From a virus, in the IMG/VR virus record IMGVR_UViG_3300037245_000415, positions 1 through 45,067 of that record: a DNA stretch of 45,067 nucleotides. One strand, 5' to 3'. A program made the translations under genes and the position numbers. Numbering within the stretch: position 1 is the stretch's first letter; each line of letters begins with the position of its first letter. The notes below the pieces were generated by a model, which saw only the letters and a program-made list of their open reading frames with translations, was not told the origin of the DNA and made no database searches. This document shows positions 18,514 through 27,644 of this stretch, one piece after another.

Positions 18514-20055
18514 TTATAAACCTATTTTTAAGCTTAAAGATAGTCTTTGATTACCACTAACGTCTCCAGGCACTGGAGCTTCTGATACATTCACCGTGTA
18601 GGTATCCTGCGCCTCATTGTAGTCGTCATCAGCTGCTTTGGTGGCGGTAATTATGCTAGAACCTTCAGCTACGGCAGTAACTTCCCCGGTAGTGACATTA
18701 ACTGTAGCTACACTTCCGGTTCCAGATGCATAAGTAATAGCTCCTATACCTGCACCTCCGCTGGCGGTATTAGTCTGCGTATCTGGAACCGTCATAGCAA
18801 TGGGGCCGGCATCTGCAAAGCTAATCGTTTGATCTTCTTTTGCAAGATCAATAGTAAAATCAATTGAAGACCATTCTTGGTTAGCTGGACTTAAGTATCT
18901 TACTTCTATAGTTTCAGTTTGATTAGCGTCTGTAGTAAATGTACCATCAGCTGCCCAAGTAATATTCATGCCATTAGCGCTGTCAGGAACATACGCTTGC
19001 ATATCGTCTTCTACTGTAATATAGCTAGATCCAAATATAGACTCGTCATCGTCAGTGTTAGCTACTGCTATCGTAGTCTGTATAACATCAAAACCTGATT
19101 CTGGGTTTAGAGTAATGTTACGACTATCTGTATCTGTTCCGTCATCTGCCTCTTGCTGGATTTGATAAGCTGTAGTACCAGCAGCAGCTATAGTAGCTTC
19201 TACAGGAATACCATTAACTGCGCCACCAGATCCCGGTGTAACTACATCATTAACTCCAGACTCAGCATCGTAATCTAAAGTAGTAGCTGTAGCTGCATCT
19301 ATTGTCTGCTCAATAGTAAATGCATCATCGTCAGTTTTTAGAGAGAATGTTGTTACTGTATCTAAGTCTGTTCCAGCTGCTACGGTGGCTGCCTGTTCTG
19401 TAGTAGTATCTGGCCCTGATAATGTAGGCCCTGAAGAGAAACTAATGTCTATAAGAACGCCATACATTTGCTCTGCACTACCAGTATAACTATACTCAGG
19501 TGACTGCGATCCTGTACGGTTAGTATGTTTACCTACTGCTGTTATAGAACTATCATTAATGACATCTATATCTAAAGTATAAGAGCTAGTCCATGCCTCC
19601 GCTGACGCTATATCCCCTAGACCATCTGTAAAAGCAAAGCCTAGCATTATGTTTGTTGAGCTTACTGGAGTTAGTGTACCTGCAGTTTGTGTATTAGTGT
19701 CACTAGAAATATTATCTGTATTTTCGGCACTAGTTATTGTAGGGGAAGTGTTACCATCAACATCGTATTCTGCATAAGTTGCACCTACAGCATTTGTATT
19801 ACCATGTACATGACCTGCAGTTTGCTCTGTACCATTAGATAGCTTCCAATAAACAGCAGCAACGAATGTTGTAGTATTTATTTCCAGTAGAGTCATTCCT
19901 GAAGGAGGAGTTACTATTGATTGACCCCCCGAGCCGCCATAAGCACAGAAAATAAGTATGTTACCTGATGTAGGATTAGACCCTAGATCACAAGATGTAG
20001 TATCACCTCCGCCTATTGTATCAACATCAAATTTTACTAGATCGCCGAAAGCCAT
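18514..20055 (-). CDS. Ig-like-domain virion protein / adhesin (513 aa)
   Basis: The N-terminal 200 residues form a beta-rich domain with SGNILIFCAYGGSG and GATYAEYDVDGNTSPTI. An acidic Asp/Thr-rich middle (residues about 205-420) follows. The C-terminal part (DQTISFADAGPI ... YASGTGSVATVNVTTGEVTA, then AEGSSIITATKAAD) is a bacterial Ig-like (Big_2-type) domain. Ig-like domains on phage virions bind surface sugars or decorate the capsid or tail. It ends with NQRLSLSLKIGL. It is separated by only 4 bases from the upstream 599-residue gene, suggesting joint assembly into an adsorption structure. A head-fibre role is also possible because the capsid genes are close. Confidence 0.7.
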   Translation of the reverse strand: MAFGDLVKFDVDTIGGGDTTSCDLGSNPTSGNILIFCAYGGSGGQSIVTPPSGMTLLEINTTTFVAAVYWKLSNGTEQTAGHVHGNTNAVGATYAEYDVDGNTSPTITSAENTDNISSDTNTQTAGTLTPVSSTNIMLGFAFTDGLGDIASAEAWTSSYTLDIDVINDSSITAVGKHTNRTGSQSPEYSYTGSAEQMYGVLIDISFSSGPTLSGPDTTTEQAATVAAGTDLDTVTTFSLKTDDDAFTIEQTIDAATATTLDYDAESGVNDVVTPGSGGAVNGIPVEATIAAAGTTAYQIQQEADDGTDTDSRNITLNPESGFDVIQTTIAVANTDDDESIFGSSYITVEDDMQAYVPDSANGMNITWAADGTFTTDANQTETIEVRYLSPANQEWSSIDFTIDLAKEDQTISFADAGPIAMTVPDTQTNTASGGAGIGAITYASGTGSVATVNVTTGEVTAVAEGSSIITATKAADDDYNEAQDTYTVNVSEAPVPGDVSGNQRLSLSLKIGL

Positions 20056-20059
20056 TAGA

Positions 20060-21859
20060 TTAAGTTCCTATTGTCTCTACGCCAGTTAAATAAACGCCTT
20101 TATCAGTATCACTTATCCCGGATGCTATTAAAGGACTTCCTGCCTGTAATGTTATGTCGTCATTTGCTAAGTCAGTGAACAGAGAATCTCCTGAACTTTG
20201 GTTACCTGCAAACTGAGAGAAGGCTGTATTAAACGCTGCAGTATCAGCATAAGTTGTATCTTGATATTGATACTGCACATTAGTATCACCGTTAGTCACA
20301 CCGTCATCATGGTTATAATCTATGTACTCAGCTAAGCCGTCATCAAAGCGTAAAAATCCTGCAGTATCTACAAATACATTTCCAAACATTATGTGGTCAT
20401 CAATACTATCATCTGATCTGAAAGGGTAGCTGTTAGCAGATCCTTGTACACCTAACGATTCTATAACATTATTAGTTATCCAAGCTTTCTTACCTTTAGC
20501 CCCCGAACCTGTATTCCAGTATACAGCTATACCGTGGTCTACACCTCCTGTATACAAGCCGCTATTTCTTACTAAGTTGTTAGAGAATATAGTGTAAGTG
20601 CTAGCGTCATTAGTTCCTATAACTTTATACCTAGTTATTTCATTAAGCAGACAGAAGCGAACAGACACACTAGTGTTCCCAGTATCAGGAGAATCTTTTT
20701 CGTGGATAATCCCAGTAATAAAATTACAGCGCTGTATAGAATGATTACCTCCGTCATAGTATTCAATTGCATTGGGCAATGTACTATTAGACTTCTCTAC
20801 GCCGTCTATTGTACAGCGCCAGATGTTAGCTCCAAAGTGATTACCTTCATGGCTAAAAGCAGAAGTAGATGATGTAGCTTTAGAGAAGCATCCATCAACA
20901 GTTATATGCTCTCTGTGATTACCATGATTACTTGTACCTCCTGAGCGATGTGCAATAGCCCAGCACATTCCTGTACCTGATGCATTAGCTGTAGTAAGGT
21001 CAACAAAAGATATGTGTTTAAAGATTAAATAATCATAGTCAAGGGCACATACAAACCCGCAAGATGTTAATGCAGCGTTAGAATTGATTATTGGAATTGT
21101 CTCACCGGGCCAGCCTCTTACAATTAGAGGACTAGTTACAGCTGATCCAGTAAGGGTACCTCCCCCATCTAATTTGTTATCAAATACTGGAATCCCCGCT
21201 TCCCCGTCATTATCATTAGTATGCTCTCCGACATTGGTAGTACCTTTTAGATAAATGTGACGATGACTAACAAAGTCATTTCTAGCTTCTGTCCAGTTAT
21301 TATAAGGATCTGCTAATGTACCTGATCCACTAGGAGAGCTAGTACCTGCATCAAAGTCAACAAAGATAGCATTAGAATCACTAGCTATCATAGTAGCATT
21401 ATCGATTACACCGTGAGCTACGGTATCAGTTAAGCGATGTAAAATTAATCCGCTAGTCGGATCAGATAAAGTCATTACTAATCTATGCTCACCTAAACCG
21501 GCTGAATCGTGAGTAGTGAGATTACCTGCTGTTACTGGAACCTCTACTTTATGTATACTGGCGTCTCCATCTATCCAGTTAATAGTACCACTAACAGTTG
21601 TGTGAGTATCCCCTGTCGTTTCATAATCTACGCTAACTGCGCCCGCTGTGCCATGAGTTCTGCATATATAAAATGCATGAATACCATTAGTAGTTAACTC
21701 AGAATAGTCAATATAAAACCCTGCTCTCCCTGCAGTATCTAGATCTATATCTATAGCTAAGGGAAATACAGAAGGCTCAGGCGCGGGAGCTGACCCCCAC
21801 GTACCTCCCCCATGATCTTTTAGAGTAATATCTGCTGATGATACTAATACATTGCTCAT
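20060..21859 (-). CDS. Right-handed beta-helix fibre or lyase-like protein (599 aa)
   Basis: Residues 1-170 form an N-terminal beta domain. FVDFDAGTSSPSGSGTLADP followed by YNNWTEA near residue 185 is the usual entry to a DUF1565-like parallel beta-helix. Many coils follow, carrying repeated N-x-F/V and G turns (ITVDGCFSKATSS, HSIQRCNFITGIIHE, AWITNNVIESLG). The end, DDITLQAGSPLIASGISDTD, is the common closing motif of secreted and phage beta-helix proteins. It probably binds or trims a glycan on the host surface; catalytic residues were not identified. Histidine and glycine content is high in residues 300-350. The gene stands between small structural genes and the Ig-like protein. Confidence 0.7.
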   Translation of the reverse strand: MSNVLVSSADITLKDHGGGTWGSAPAPEPSVFPLAIDIDLDTAGRAGFYIDYSELTTNGIHAFYICRTHGTAGAVSVDYETTGDTHTTVSGTINWIDGDASIHKVEVPVTAGNLTTHDSAGLGEHRLVMTLSDPTSGLILHRLTDTVAHGVIDNATMIASDSNAIFVDFDAGTSSPSGSGTLADPYNNWTEARNDFVSHRHIYLKGTTNVGEHTNDNDGEAGIPVFDNKLDGGGTLTGSAVTSPLIVRGWPGETIPIINSNAALTSCGFVCALDYDYLIFKHISFVDLTTANASGTGMCWAIAHRSGGTSNHGNHREHITVDGCFSKATSSTSAFSHEGNHFGANIWRCTIDGVEKSNSTLPNAIEYYDGGNHSIQRCNFITGIIHEKDSPDTGNTSVSVRFCLLNEITRYKVIGTNDASTYTIFSNNLVRNSGLYTGGVDHGIAVYWNTGSGAKGKKAWITNNVIESLGVQGSANSYPFRSDDSIDDHIMFGNVFVDTAGFLRFDDGLAEYIDYNHDDGVTNGDTNVQYQYQDTTYADTAAFNTAFSQFAGNQSSGDSLFTDLANDDITLQAGSPLIASGISDTDKGVYLTGVETIGT

Positions 21860-21868
21860 AGTATACTC

Positions 21869-22147
21869 TTAAAATAATGCTACGATAAGAGTAGCTGTAG
21901 TCGTAGTTCTAATCTGAGCTGCTCTAATATTCAATGTAGACCCAGCAGGAACGGCTGGAAATGTGACTACAGTAGTACCTCCTCCGGCGTGCTCTTTAGC
22001 CATGATAACATCTAAGTTACCTGCGCCTCCTACATAAATACTTCTAGTATAAGCTTGAAGATCCGTATTAGCTGGAGTAATCTCTTCAGCGTCTCCTGCA
22101 GGGTCTTGTATCCCAGAAGCTGAATATGTTGAAACATCGATTGTCAT
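21869..22147 (-). CDS. Small virion protein, unknown (92 aa)
   Basis: A short beta-rich protein. PANTDLQAYTRSIYVGGAGN and LDVIMAKEHAGGGTTVVTFP followed by AVPAGSTLNIRAAQI resemble small phage proteins found next to the neck or fibre genes, which form a single beta sandwich. It lies 10 bases upstream of the beta-helix gene and has its own ribosome binding site (GAGGAAAC). No named family can be given with certainty. Confidence 0.65.
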   Translation of the reverse strand: MTIDVSTYSASGIQDPAGDAEEITPANTDLQAYTRSIYVGGAGNLDVIMAKEHAGGGTTVVTFPAVPAGSTLNIRAAQIRTTTTATLIVALF

Positions 22148-22225
22148 AATAGTTTCCTCTACTAGTATAAATAACTTAATTTAGCCTACTAGTATTAAGT
22201 AATAGGCTATATAAATTACCTAAAA

Positions 22226-22684
22226 TTAGTTAGCTACCTGATTAGTGTTAGTCGGGTTAATAGAAGCAGCACCAGGAGCTTTATTATTGCCCATGTCAGG
22301 TATAATGCCTTTAGCTGCGTTTACCTTTTTCTTTTCTTCTTCAGCTAGATACTCAGCAATATGCTTACGCTTCATAGCAGCTACGGGATCAGCTTCGTCA
22401 GAAGTAAGTAAGGCTCCTTTAATAATACCTACTAAGCCGTTTGCGATTTCAGTATCTAAGTATTCGATAATAGACTTATCACGAGTAATGAACTCATAAC
22501 CAGTAAAAGTAATACGTCCTCCAGTATGAGTTATAAGACGTACAGATACACGAGCTGATGTGTAATGCTGATACTTAACAGGTTCAGGAACAATGGCAGG
22601 TTTAGCAGTAGCTTGCTCTTCAGGCTTAACTGCTACAGGGTTAGCAGGTGCTTCGGGGGTTTTTTGTACTTTAGTAAGATCCAT
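22226..22684 (-). CDS. Putative structural protein, unknown (152 aa)
   Basis: The N-terminal 38 residues are Pro/Ala/Lys-rich and likely disordered. The core (SARVSVRLITHTGGRITFTG then YEFITRDKSIIEYLD, residues about 44-85) looks like the small beta-alpha fold of head-proximal phage proteins that start with a strand pair and end with the statement of a residue window. A Lys/Glu-rich helix and an Asn-rich tail complete it. It follows the major capsid gene after the strong terminator at 22728-22762, so it needs read-through or its own promoter. Confidence 0.6.
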   Translation of the reverse strand: MDLTKVQKTPEAPANPVAVKPEEQATAKPAIVPEPVKYQHYTSARVSVRLITHTGGRITFTGYEFITRDKSIIEYLDTEIANGLVGIIKGALLTSDEADPVAAMKRKHIAEYLAEEEKKKVNAAKGIIPDMGNNKAPGAASINPTNTNQVAN

Positions 22685-22727
22685 GGGAGTTCCTTAAAGG
22701 GTAGGTATAGGGGGATAACTGGCACCT

Positions 22728-22762
22728 AAAAAGCCCTGCATAGAATAACTATACAAGGCTTT
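22728..22762 (-). terminator. Strong rho-independent terminator after the major capsid gene
   Basis: On the - strand, AAAGCCTTGTATAG pairs with CTATGCAGGGCTTT: 14 bp including two G-U pairs, loop TTATT. A run of five T follows (the A run 22728-22732 on the + strand). It lies 26 bases downstream of the capsid gene stop and would lower expression of tail genes relative to capsid, a common phage strategy. Confidence 0.85.
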
Positions 22763-22787
22763 AAGATAAAGCAGTTAGGGTTAAGTG

Positions 22788-24017
22788 TTAGCCGGTAGCT
22801 GCTGCAGTCAAGTTGCGAATAACAACATTCGCTGGAGTATTTTTAATAACAGTTGTAACTTCAGTAGTAAGCGTACCACCTACTGCGTCAATACCATTAT
22901 CCTGAGCTTGATCGCCTTTAGTATTAAACTCTAAGTTCTGAGTCTTACGTCCGGCAAGGTAAGCAAGGCGGAAGGTAGGAAGATCTACACCTACTGCCAT
23001 CTTAGCCCAAGTTGAGTTAGTATTAAACAAGGGGTGCTCAATGATACGGAACTTACCACGAGGAGTAGTAAGAGTAGAGAAGTTAAGACCAAAGTTAGTC
23101 TGTCCGTCCACTAAGTGATAAGTACCATTTAAGCGGCCAATCTCGTTAATGACTAGCTTAGCTGATCCACCTACAAACAGAACTCGCTCATTAGAGCCTT
23201 TAGGGTCAGTAGCCTGATCAAAGACAGGATCTAAGAAACCTAATAACTGAGTCCAGTTAGTAGTACCTCCAGCCGTAAAGCTGTTAGTAGCGCCGCCATA
23301 GCTAGGAGGATAGAAGCTAGGAGTCTCTACCATATTAATCAAACCATCCATAGTGCGGAAAGGTTGACCATTACGAGTACCCTGTGACTTCTGACCGAAG
23401 AAGATAGCTTTCTCAATGTCACCAGCATGGAACGCTGCGGCATCTTGACGACTCTCTGCATCAGTAGCATTTCCTGCAATAACCTTAGTAGCTTGTGCTG
23501 AACCAGAGATCGCCCAAGTGTTACGGAAGATCTGAGTAAGGTTAGTAACTCGTACAGGGATAATGTTATTAGCATTAGGACGATCAGAGCTTTCCTCAAA
23601 TGCGTTACCTACCTGAAATAGGTCATCGTCATCTAAGATAGCAGCTGCTGCCACTGTACCTACGCTACGGTTAACAGAGATCTGAGTAGAGTTAGGTACA
23701 GTATTGATGATAATATTCTCACCAGTACGTTCTACTCGCATGATCATACCGGGTAGCAAATTGACAGTAGTATCTAAGTCAAGCACTACGTCAGTAGCTA
23801 GGTGATCACCCGCGTTATTAATCTTACCTTCTGGAAAGATCATGGTCTTAGTGAAGAAGCCGTGCTCAACTTGCAGCGCAGTTTCATCAGTAAGCATGGA
23901 GGTAAGGCCAAATAACGGCGCTGTACCATTAGGCATCAACCGCGTGATCATGGAAGCAAATGACTTCTCCGCTAGATCAGTTGTGAAGTTACCTGTATTA
24001 AATACACCTGTAGTCAT
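22788..24017 (-). CDS. Major capsid protein (HK97-like fold expected)
   Basis: The 409-residue protein follows the scaffold and decoration candidates and is followed by a strong terminator. Its sequence (SFASMITRLMPNGTAPLFGL near the N-terminus; NLTQIFRNTWAISGSAQAT near residue 165; EKAIFFGQKSQGTRNGQPFR near 215; and a glycine-rich C-terminus) matches the pattern of the DUF5309-like capsid group, in which the IFR-x-x-W/V-x-x-SG segment is recognisable. Length is typical. Codon use is shifted from the rest of the window (more CGT and ATC), as expected for the most abundant virion protein. The start has a good ribosome binding site (AGGAGAAC). Family assignment is by pattern, so the exact group is uncertain. 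Confidence 0.85.
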   Translation of the reverse strand: MTTGVFNTGNFTTDLAEKSFASMITRLMPNGTAPLFGLTSMLTDETALQVEHGFFTKTMIFPEGKINNAGDHLATDVVLDLDTTVNLLPGMIMRVERTGENIIINTVPNSTQISVNRSVGTVAAAAILDDDDLFQVGNAFEESSDRPNANNIIPVRVTNLTQIFRNTWAISGSAQATKVIAGNATDAESRQDAAAFHAGDIEKAIFFGQKSQGTRNGQPFRTMDGLINMVETPSFYPPSYGGATNSFTAGGTTNWTQLLGFLDPVFDQATDPKGSNERVLFVGGSAKLVINEIGRLNGTYHLVDGQTNFGLNFSTLTTPRGKFRIIEHPLFNTNSTWAKMAVGVDLPTFRLAYLAGRKTQNLEFNTKGDQAQDNGIDAVGGTLTTEVTTVIKNTPANVVIRNLTAAATG

Positions 24018-24088
24018 AATAGTTCTCCTGCTAGTTTATGCTAGCAATAATAAAAGATTAAAAGATTAAAAAGATAGCTAACTAGCTG

Positions 24089-24505
24089 TTAATAGAGATC
24101 GTAAGTAGCGGCTGCAGTTTTAACTAATGTAAACATCTTACCTGATTGAGGAGCTACAGTTAAGTTGTTGTTAGTACCAACAGCAGTAATACCTGTATCT
24201 ACTGCAACGATAACATCAAATGCAGCAGCTTGGTTATTAGCTACATAGAATGTATAAGCATCACCTACATCCATCTCAGGCCACTCAGATACAAGAATAG
24301 TAGCAAGGGGTAGAGTGTAAGTAACGTCACTAGTAAGAGTTAAGCCTTGTAGAATAGCGCCACCACTAAGCATAGCTATGGTGATATCCTCATCAGACTC
24401 TGTATTAAAGTTAGCAGGAATTACATTAGCTGTAAAGCCAACTCCTGCACGCGAAGGTGCTGCTAAACGGCTGCCGTCATCGACAGGAACACGGTGAAAT
24501 CCCAT
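24089..24505 (-). CDS. Putative capsid decoration protein (138 aa)
   Basis: A small beta-rich protein (ILQGLTLTSDVTYTLPLATI, DAYTFYVANNQAAAFDVIVA) with composition and position typical of decoration or head-stabilising proteins: just upstream of the capsid gene and downstream of the scaffold candidate. It has its own ribosome binding site (AGGAGAT). Codon use is also of the highly expressed type. Its role is inferred from synteny only. Confidence 0.65.
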   Translation of the reverse strand: MGFHRVPVDDGSRLAAPSRAGVGFTANVIPANFNTESDEDITIAMLSGGAILQGLTLTSDVTYTLPLATILVSEWPEMDVGDAYTFYVANNQAAAFDVIVAVDTGITAVGTNNNLTVAPQSGKMFTLVKTAAATYDLY

Positions 24506-24546
24506 GGTGTATCTCCTAGAAGTATTAAAAGTTAATAAGAATAAAA

Positions 24547-25293
24547 TTAAACAAACTTAGACCAATCTTCTTCCCCAGCAGGTAAATCTGAAGCAGGTGT
24601 CTGCGGATTAAAAGCGGCTCCCATAGCTACTATATACTCTTGAGTCATTTTAGTTAACTCAGCTTGCGTAGCATCAGGGTATTTCTGTAACAGTTGTGCT
24701 TGTGTAGCATCTATTACAGGCTTAATAGCGGGGTTAGAAAACAAGGGGTTAGATGTAACTAGATGGTCAGAAGCTGCTTGACTTCTAAGTAATGCGGGGA
24801 GTGAATCAGTATGGGTTTTAAGGGCTTTTTGTACAGCTTGATCAGTTAACTTGCTGTTTACTAAAGTAGATTGTACCATTACTTGTTGAGCTACTGCATT
24901 CATTGCTTGAGTAAATGCAGCTTCTGCACCTTCACCTCCTGCGGATATAGCTGCTAACGTCTCGGGGGTTACTTGCTGAGAGAAGTTAACATTAGCTACT
25001 ACCTTTTGAATGGCAGCTGCATCTAATTCTACGGGCTTAGCTGGGGCTGGTGCGTTTGGGTCAGTAGGAGCAGTATCCCATAAACTCTTAAACTCAGCCA
25101 GCGGGGAATCATCTTTAGGTGTTACAGGCTCAACGGGAGTAGGTTGTAATACTGGAGCAGTAGGATTACCGGGCTCAGCTACTACTTGCTGCACAGGAGG
25201 TATATTACCTTGACCTCCGGGAGCTGGCTGGGGAGAAGCTGCTTGGGCAGGGTGCTGTGTATCAGGTGATCCAAAGATATTAGGGAATTGCAT
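24547..25293 (-). CDS. Putative scaffolding protein (248 aa)
   Basis: The first 90 residues are Pro/Ala/Gln-rich and probably disordered (SPQPAPGGQGNIPPVQQVVA). The remainder is helical, alanine- and glutamine-rich (TPETLAAISAGGEGAEAAFT, AAFTQAMNAVAQQVMVQSTL). It lacks cysteine and large hydrophobic blocks. A helical, partly disordered protein between portal and capsid is the standard position and character of a phage scaffold that guides procapsid assembly and is then removed. No protease motif was seen in it or next to it. It would act in the cytoplasm during head assembly. Confidence 0.75.
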   Translation of the reverse strand: MQFPNIFGSPDTQHPAQAASPQPAPGGQGNIPPVQQVVAEPGNPTAPVLQPTPVEPVTPKDDSPLAEFKSLWDTAPTDPNAPAPAKPVELDAAAIQKVVANVNFSQQVTPETLAAISAGGEGAEAAFTQAMNAVAQQVMVQSTLVNSKLTDQAVQKALKTHTDSLPALLRSQAASDHLVTSNPLFSNPAIKPVIDATQAQLLQKYPDATQAELTKMTQEYIVAMGAAFNPQTPASDLPAGEEDWSKFV

Positions 25294-25338
25294 AATAATG
25301 TACTCTCTTAAGTAGGAAGGTTGGGACGTAACTAAGGG

Positions 25339-25623
25339 TTATACTTCGGGGTTTTCTGCTCGGTACTGTAACTCTATCTCTGCAGCATCTGAGCAATCAA
25401 GCCTATACTTTAGAGCCTGAATCTGCCCTGCTAGTTTAGCTTCTTGCTGCATAAAGACATTAGGGTTATTAGGGTCATACTCTAAGTTTAACTTCTCAGC
25501 TGCAGATATAGCTATGTCATTCTGTATAACTTGCTTCTGAGTTAAAGTTAAAATAGACCCTTGCGTCATCTCTTCTGTAGTTAGCTCATAACTAGAGAAT
25601 TCGTTATCTAATAAGTGTGCCAT
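25339..25623 (-). CDS. Small head-associated protein (94 aa)
   Basis: The sequence ELTTEEMTQGSILTLTQKQV then IQNDIAISAAEKLNLEYDPN resembles a class of roughly 90-residue phage proteins found right after the portal gene. These have a T-Q-x-x-V/L-x-N-x-I-A-x-x-A-x-E-K-L helix and an acidic DPN turn, then a second helix (FMQQEAKLAGQIQALKYRL). Function in that group is unknown. It overlaps the portal stop by one base, so it is translationally coupled. Confidence 0.65.
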   Translation of the reverse strand: MAHLLDNEFSSYELTTEEMTQGSILTLTQKQVIQNDIAISAAEKLNLEYDPNNPNVFMQQEAKLAGQIQALKYRLDCSDAAEIELQYRAENPEV

Positions 25624-27644
25624 TACTGGGCTCCAGGAGTGTTAGAAGTATCGGGCGCGTTACCTTGCTTGTCAGTTGTACCTTCTGGGGTAGGTGTGTT
25701 ACCTGCTGGATCATATCCAAACTGCTCAGGTAAAGGTTGAGGTTGGTTAAACTCATGACCTTTTTCTATAGCTAACTGAGCTAGTGCTTGCCATGAACCT
25801 AAAGCTTGCTCATAGGCTAGTTGCTCGGGAGACTTCTCAAAGGAGTCAATAGTAGCTCCTTGTGATTTCATAAAGTAAGAGAATAGTGGAGCTATGTTAT
25901 AACCTGCAGCTATCTCAGGAGATGAACCGAAGACCTGTAATGCAGCAGTAAAAGTTTCAGGCTTAAGCAGACGCTCTTTAGAAGTTAGTCCGTCCGACAC
26001 TCTAAAATCTAATACAGCCTTTCTTAAAGCTACAGGATCTATCTCTACAGAGACTTTCTTATCTCGGTTATAGATAGTAGTACCACCTTGAAACTGTAAG
26101 GTATTAAGCTTAAGTATTAGTTTCATAGGAGTAAAGCACTGAGACTCTAACATAGTAGATGCTAGTTGATCTCTACCCGCAGCACTCTGTAAAGTAGCTT
26201 CAAACTGCGAGTCAGTCTTATTACCTTTAACAAACTGGCCTTGAGCTACCTGATTCTGTCCAGATAGTTTATTAGATAGCTCTAGCAATACAGAGATCTG
26301 AGACATAGATACTGCAGCCTGGTCTTCCTTATAGGGAAACTGGTAGACTGCATCAGAGATGTTCTTACCATAGGCAGCTGGCCTTACTGGAATCTTAGCA
26401 GAAGGGTTAGAGCTATTAATATGCTCAGAGGTTATGCGGGAGGGGTCATATAACACTCTGTCAGTAGTAGCGCGTCTACGGGAAGCTATAATAGAGTTCA
26501 TATATGCAGAAGCTAACTGCTGAAAAGGTGCTCCATTATCTGTAAGTGACTTAGTTTGATAATCTAAGCCATCTTCTAAAGGTGCCCCTACTAAGATAGG
26601 TAGATAGTTATGAGCATTAGTCTGTAATTCCGCGTATATAATCCACTCATGGTTTACTATATGTAGCTTATATATTTGCGGGGTGTTCTGATTAGGTACA
26701 GATAAGGCAAACTCACTAGGTAATACTTTACAATATATAGTAGTTACTTCATAGCCATCTTTATAATCTATAGGATTCTTACGCCCTTCAGTTAACCCTG
26801 CCCACCGCATCCAGTTAGTACCAGCATTATGGTAGTTCTCTTCTGAGATGTCAGTGTTAATATTAGGTATATAGAAACTCATAGCACTAGAGTCTTTAGC
26901 TCCGGTAGTAGTACCTAAGCCAGACTCAAATGCAGGTACTATATTAGCTATAATTTTATCAGGTAAGGCAGCTATAAAGGACTTAAGCTTAATACGAGAC
27001 ATAAACTCAGTATACCCTGAAAACTCCCCATCTTTATAAACTTGAGTAGGAGGTACACGGGTATCTACAAAAGTATTATAGGGATCTAAGCGACGTAGCT
27101 TATTGCCTGTCCAGATAACTTCTTTAGGTACACCTTCTTTAAGATTAGCTTTTATGTTAGTATCTACTGAATAAGTTACCTCTGCTCCCCAGGATACTTC
27201 TATAGGTGCAAAGTTATACTTAAAGCCATCACGAAAGAACATTATAAGCTCTCTTGTCCAGCCTCCTCTAATAGCGTTATCCTCAAATACAGACTCCATC
27301 TGCACTGCTTCATCTATAAACTCAGGATCAGCTACTACACCAAATAAGGGAGTATCTGTTAGATATACTGATGATTGATGAGTTACTGCAGCTTCTACTT
27401 GAGGCATTACTACAGGTACAGTCATATTCTGGAAGCGAGAAGTATCTCCTGCACGGTTAGCTTTCTTAGCTCGCAAGTGTGCCTCAGACCTATCTACTTC
27501 CCGCTGATACTCTCTATCTGAGTGCTCATAGCGAGACCTAGAATCTATGCGAGAAATATTCTGCAAAGACTGTATGCTTCTATAGTACTCCATAAAAGCT
27601 TTCTGAGACTTCTTAGATAAAGGAACTGCAGTAGAAGCTACCAT
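25623..27644 (-). CDS. Portal protein (673 aa)
   Basis: This large protein lies between the terminase-lysis block and the scaffold. It contains features of podophage portals: an Arg/Tyr-rich N-terminal region (about 20-60) and a wing-like beta region with INHEWIIYAEL-type strands. A conserved-looking middle (NKLSGQNQVAQGQFVKGNKT, around residue 455) is followed by SQFEATLQSAAGRDQLASTM. The tail is low-complexity Pro/Gly/Thr/Asp (last 40 residues). Twelve copies would form the ring through which DNA enters and leaves the head. Length (673) is within the range of the larger portals of podophages. It overlaps the gene before and the gene after by one base each. Confidence 0.8.
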   Translation of the reverse strand: MVASTAVPLSKKSQKAFMEYYRSIQSLQNISRIDSRSRYEHSDREYQREVDRSEAHLRAKKANRAGDTSRFQNMTVPVVMPQVEAAVTHQSSVYLTDTPLFGVVADPEFIDEAVQMESVFEDNAIRGGWTRELIMFFRDGFKYNFAPIEVSWGAEVTYSVDTNIKANLKEGVPKEVIWTGNKLRRLDPYNTFVDTRVPPTQVYKDGEFSGYTEFMSRIKLKSFIAALPDKIIANIVPAFESGLGTTTGAKDSSAMSFYIPNINTDISEENYHNAGTNWMRWAGLTEGRKNPIDYKDGYEVTTIYCKVLPSEFALSVPNQNTPQIYKLHIVNHEWIIYAELQTNAHNYLPILVGAPLEDGLDYQTKSLTDNGAPFQQLASAYMNSIIASRRRATTDRVLYDPSRITSEHINSSNPSAKIPVRPAAYGKNISDAVYQFPYKEDQAAVSMSQISVLLELSNKLSGQNQVAQGQFVKGNKTDSQFEATLQSAAGRDQLASTMLESQCFTPMKLILKLNTLQFQGGTTIYNRDKKVSVEIDPVALRKAVLDFRVSDGLTSKERLLKPETFTAALQVFGSSPEIAAGYNIAPLFSYFMKSQGATIDSFEKSPEQLAYEQALGSWQALAQLAIEKGHEFNQPQPLPEQFGYDPAGNTPTPEGTTDKQGNAPDTSNTPGAQ

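Noticed and set aside
24046-24088. Terminator-like AGCT-AGTT-AGCT followed by TTTTT on the minus strand
   Set aside because: The stem has only four pairs, too weak to call.
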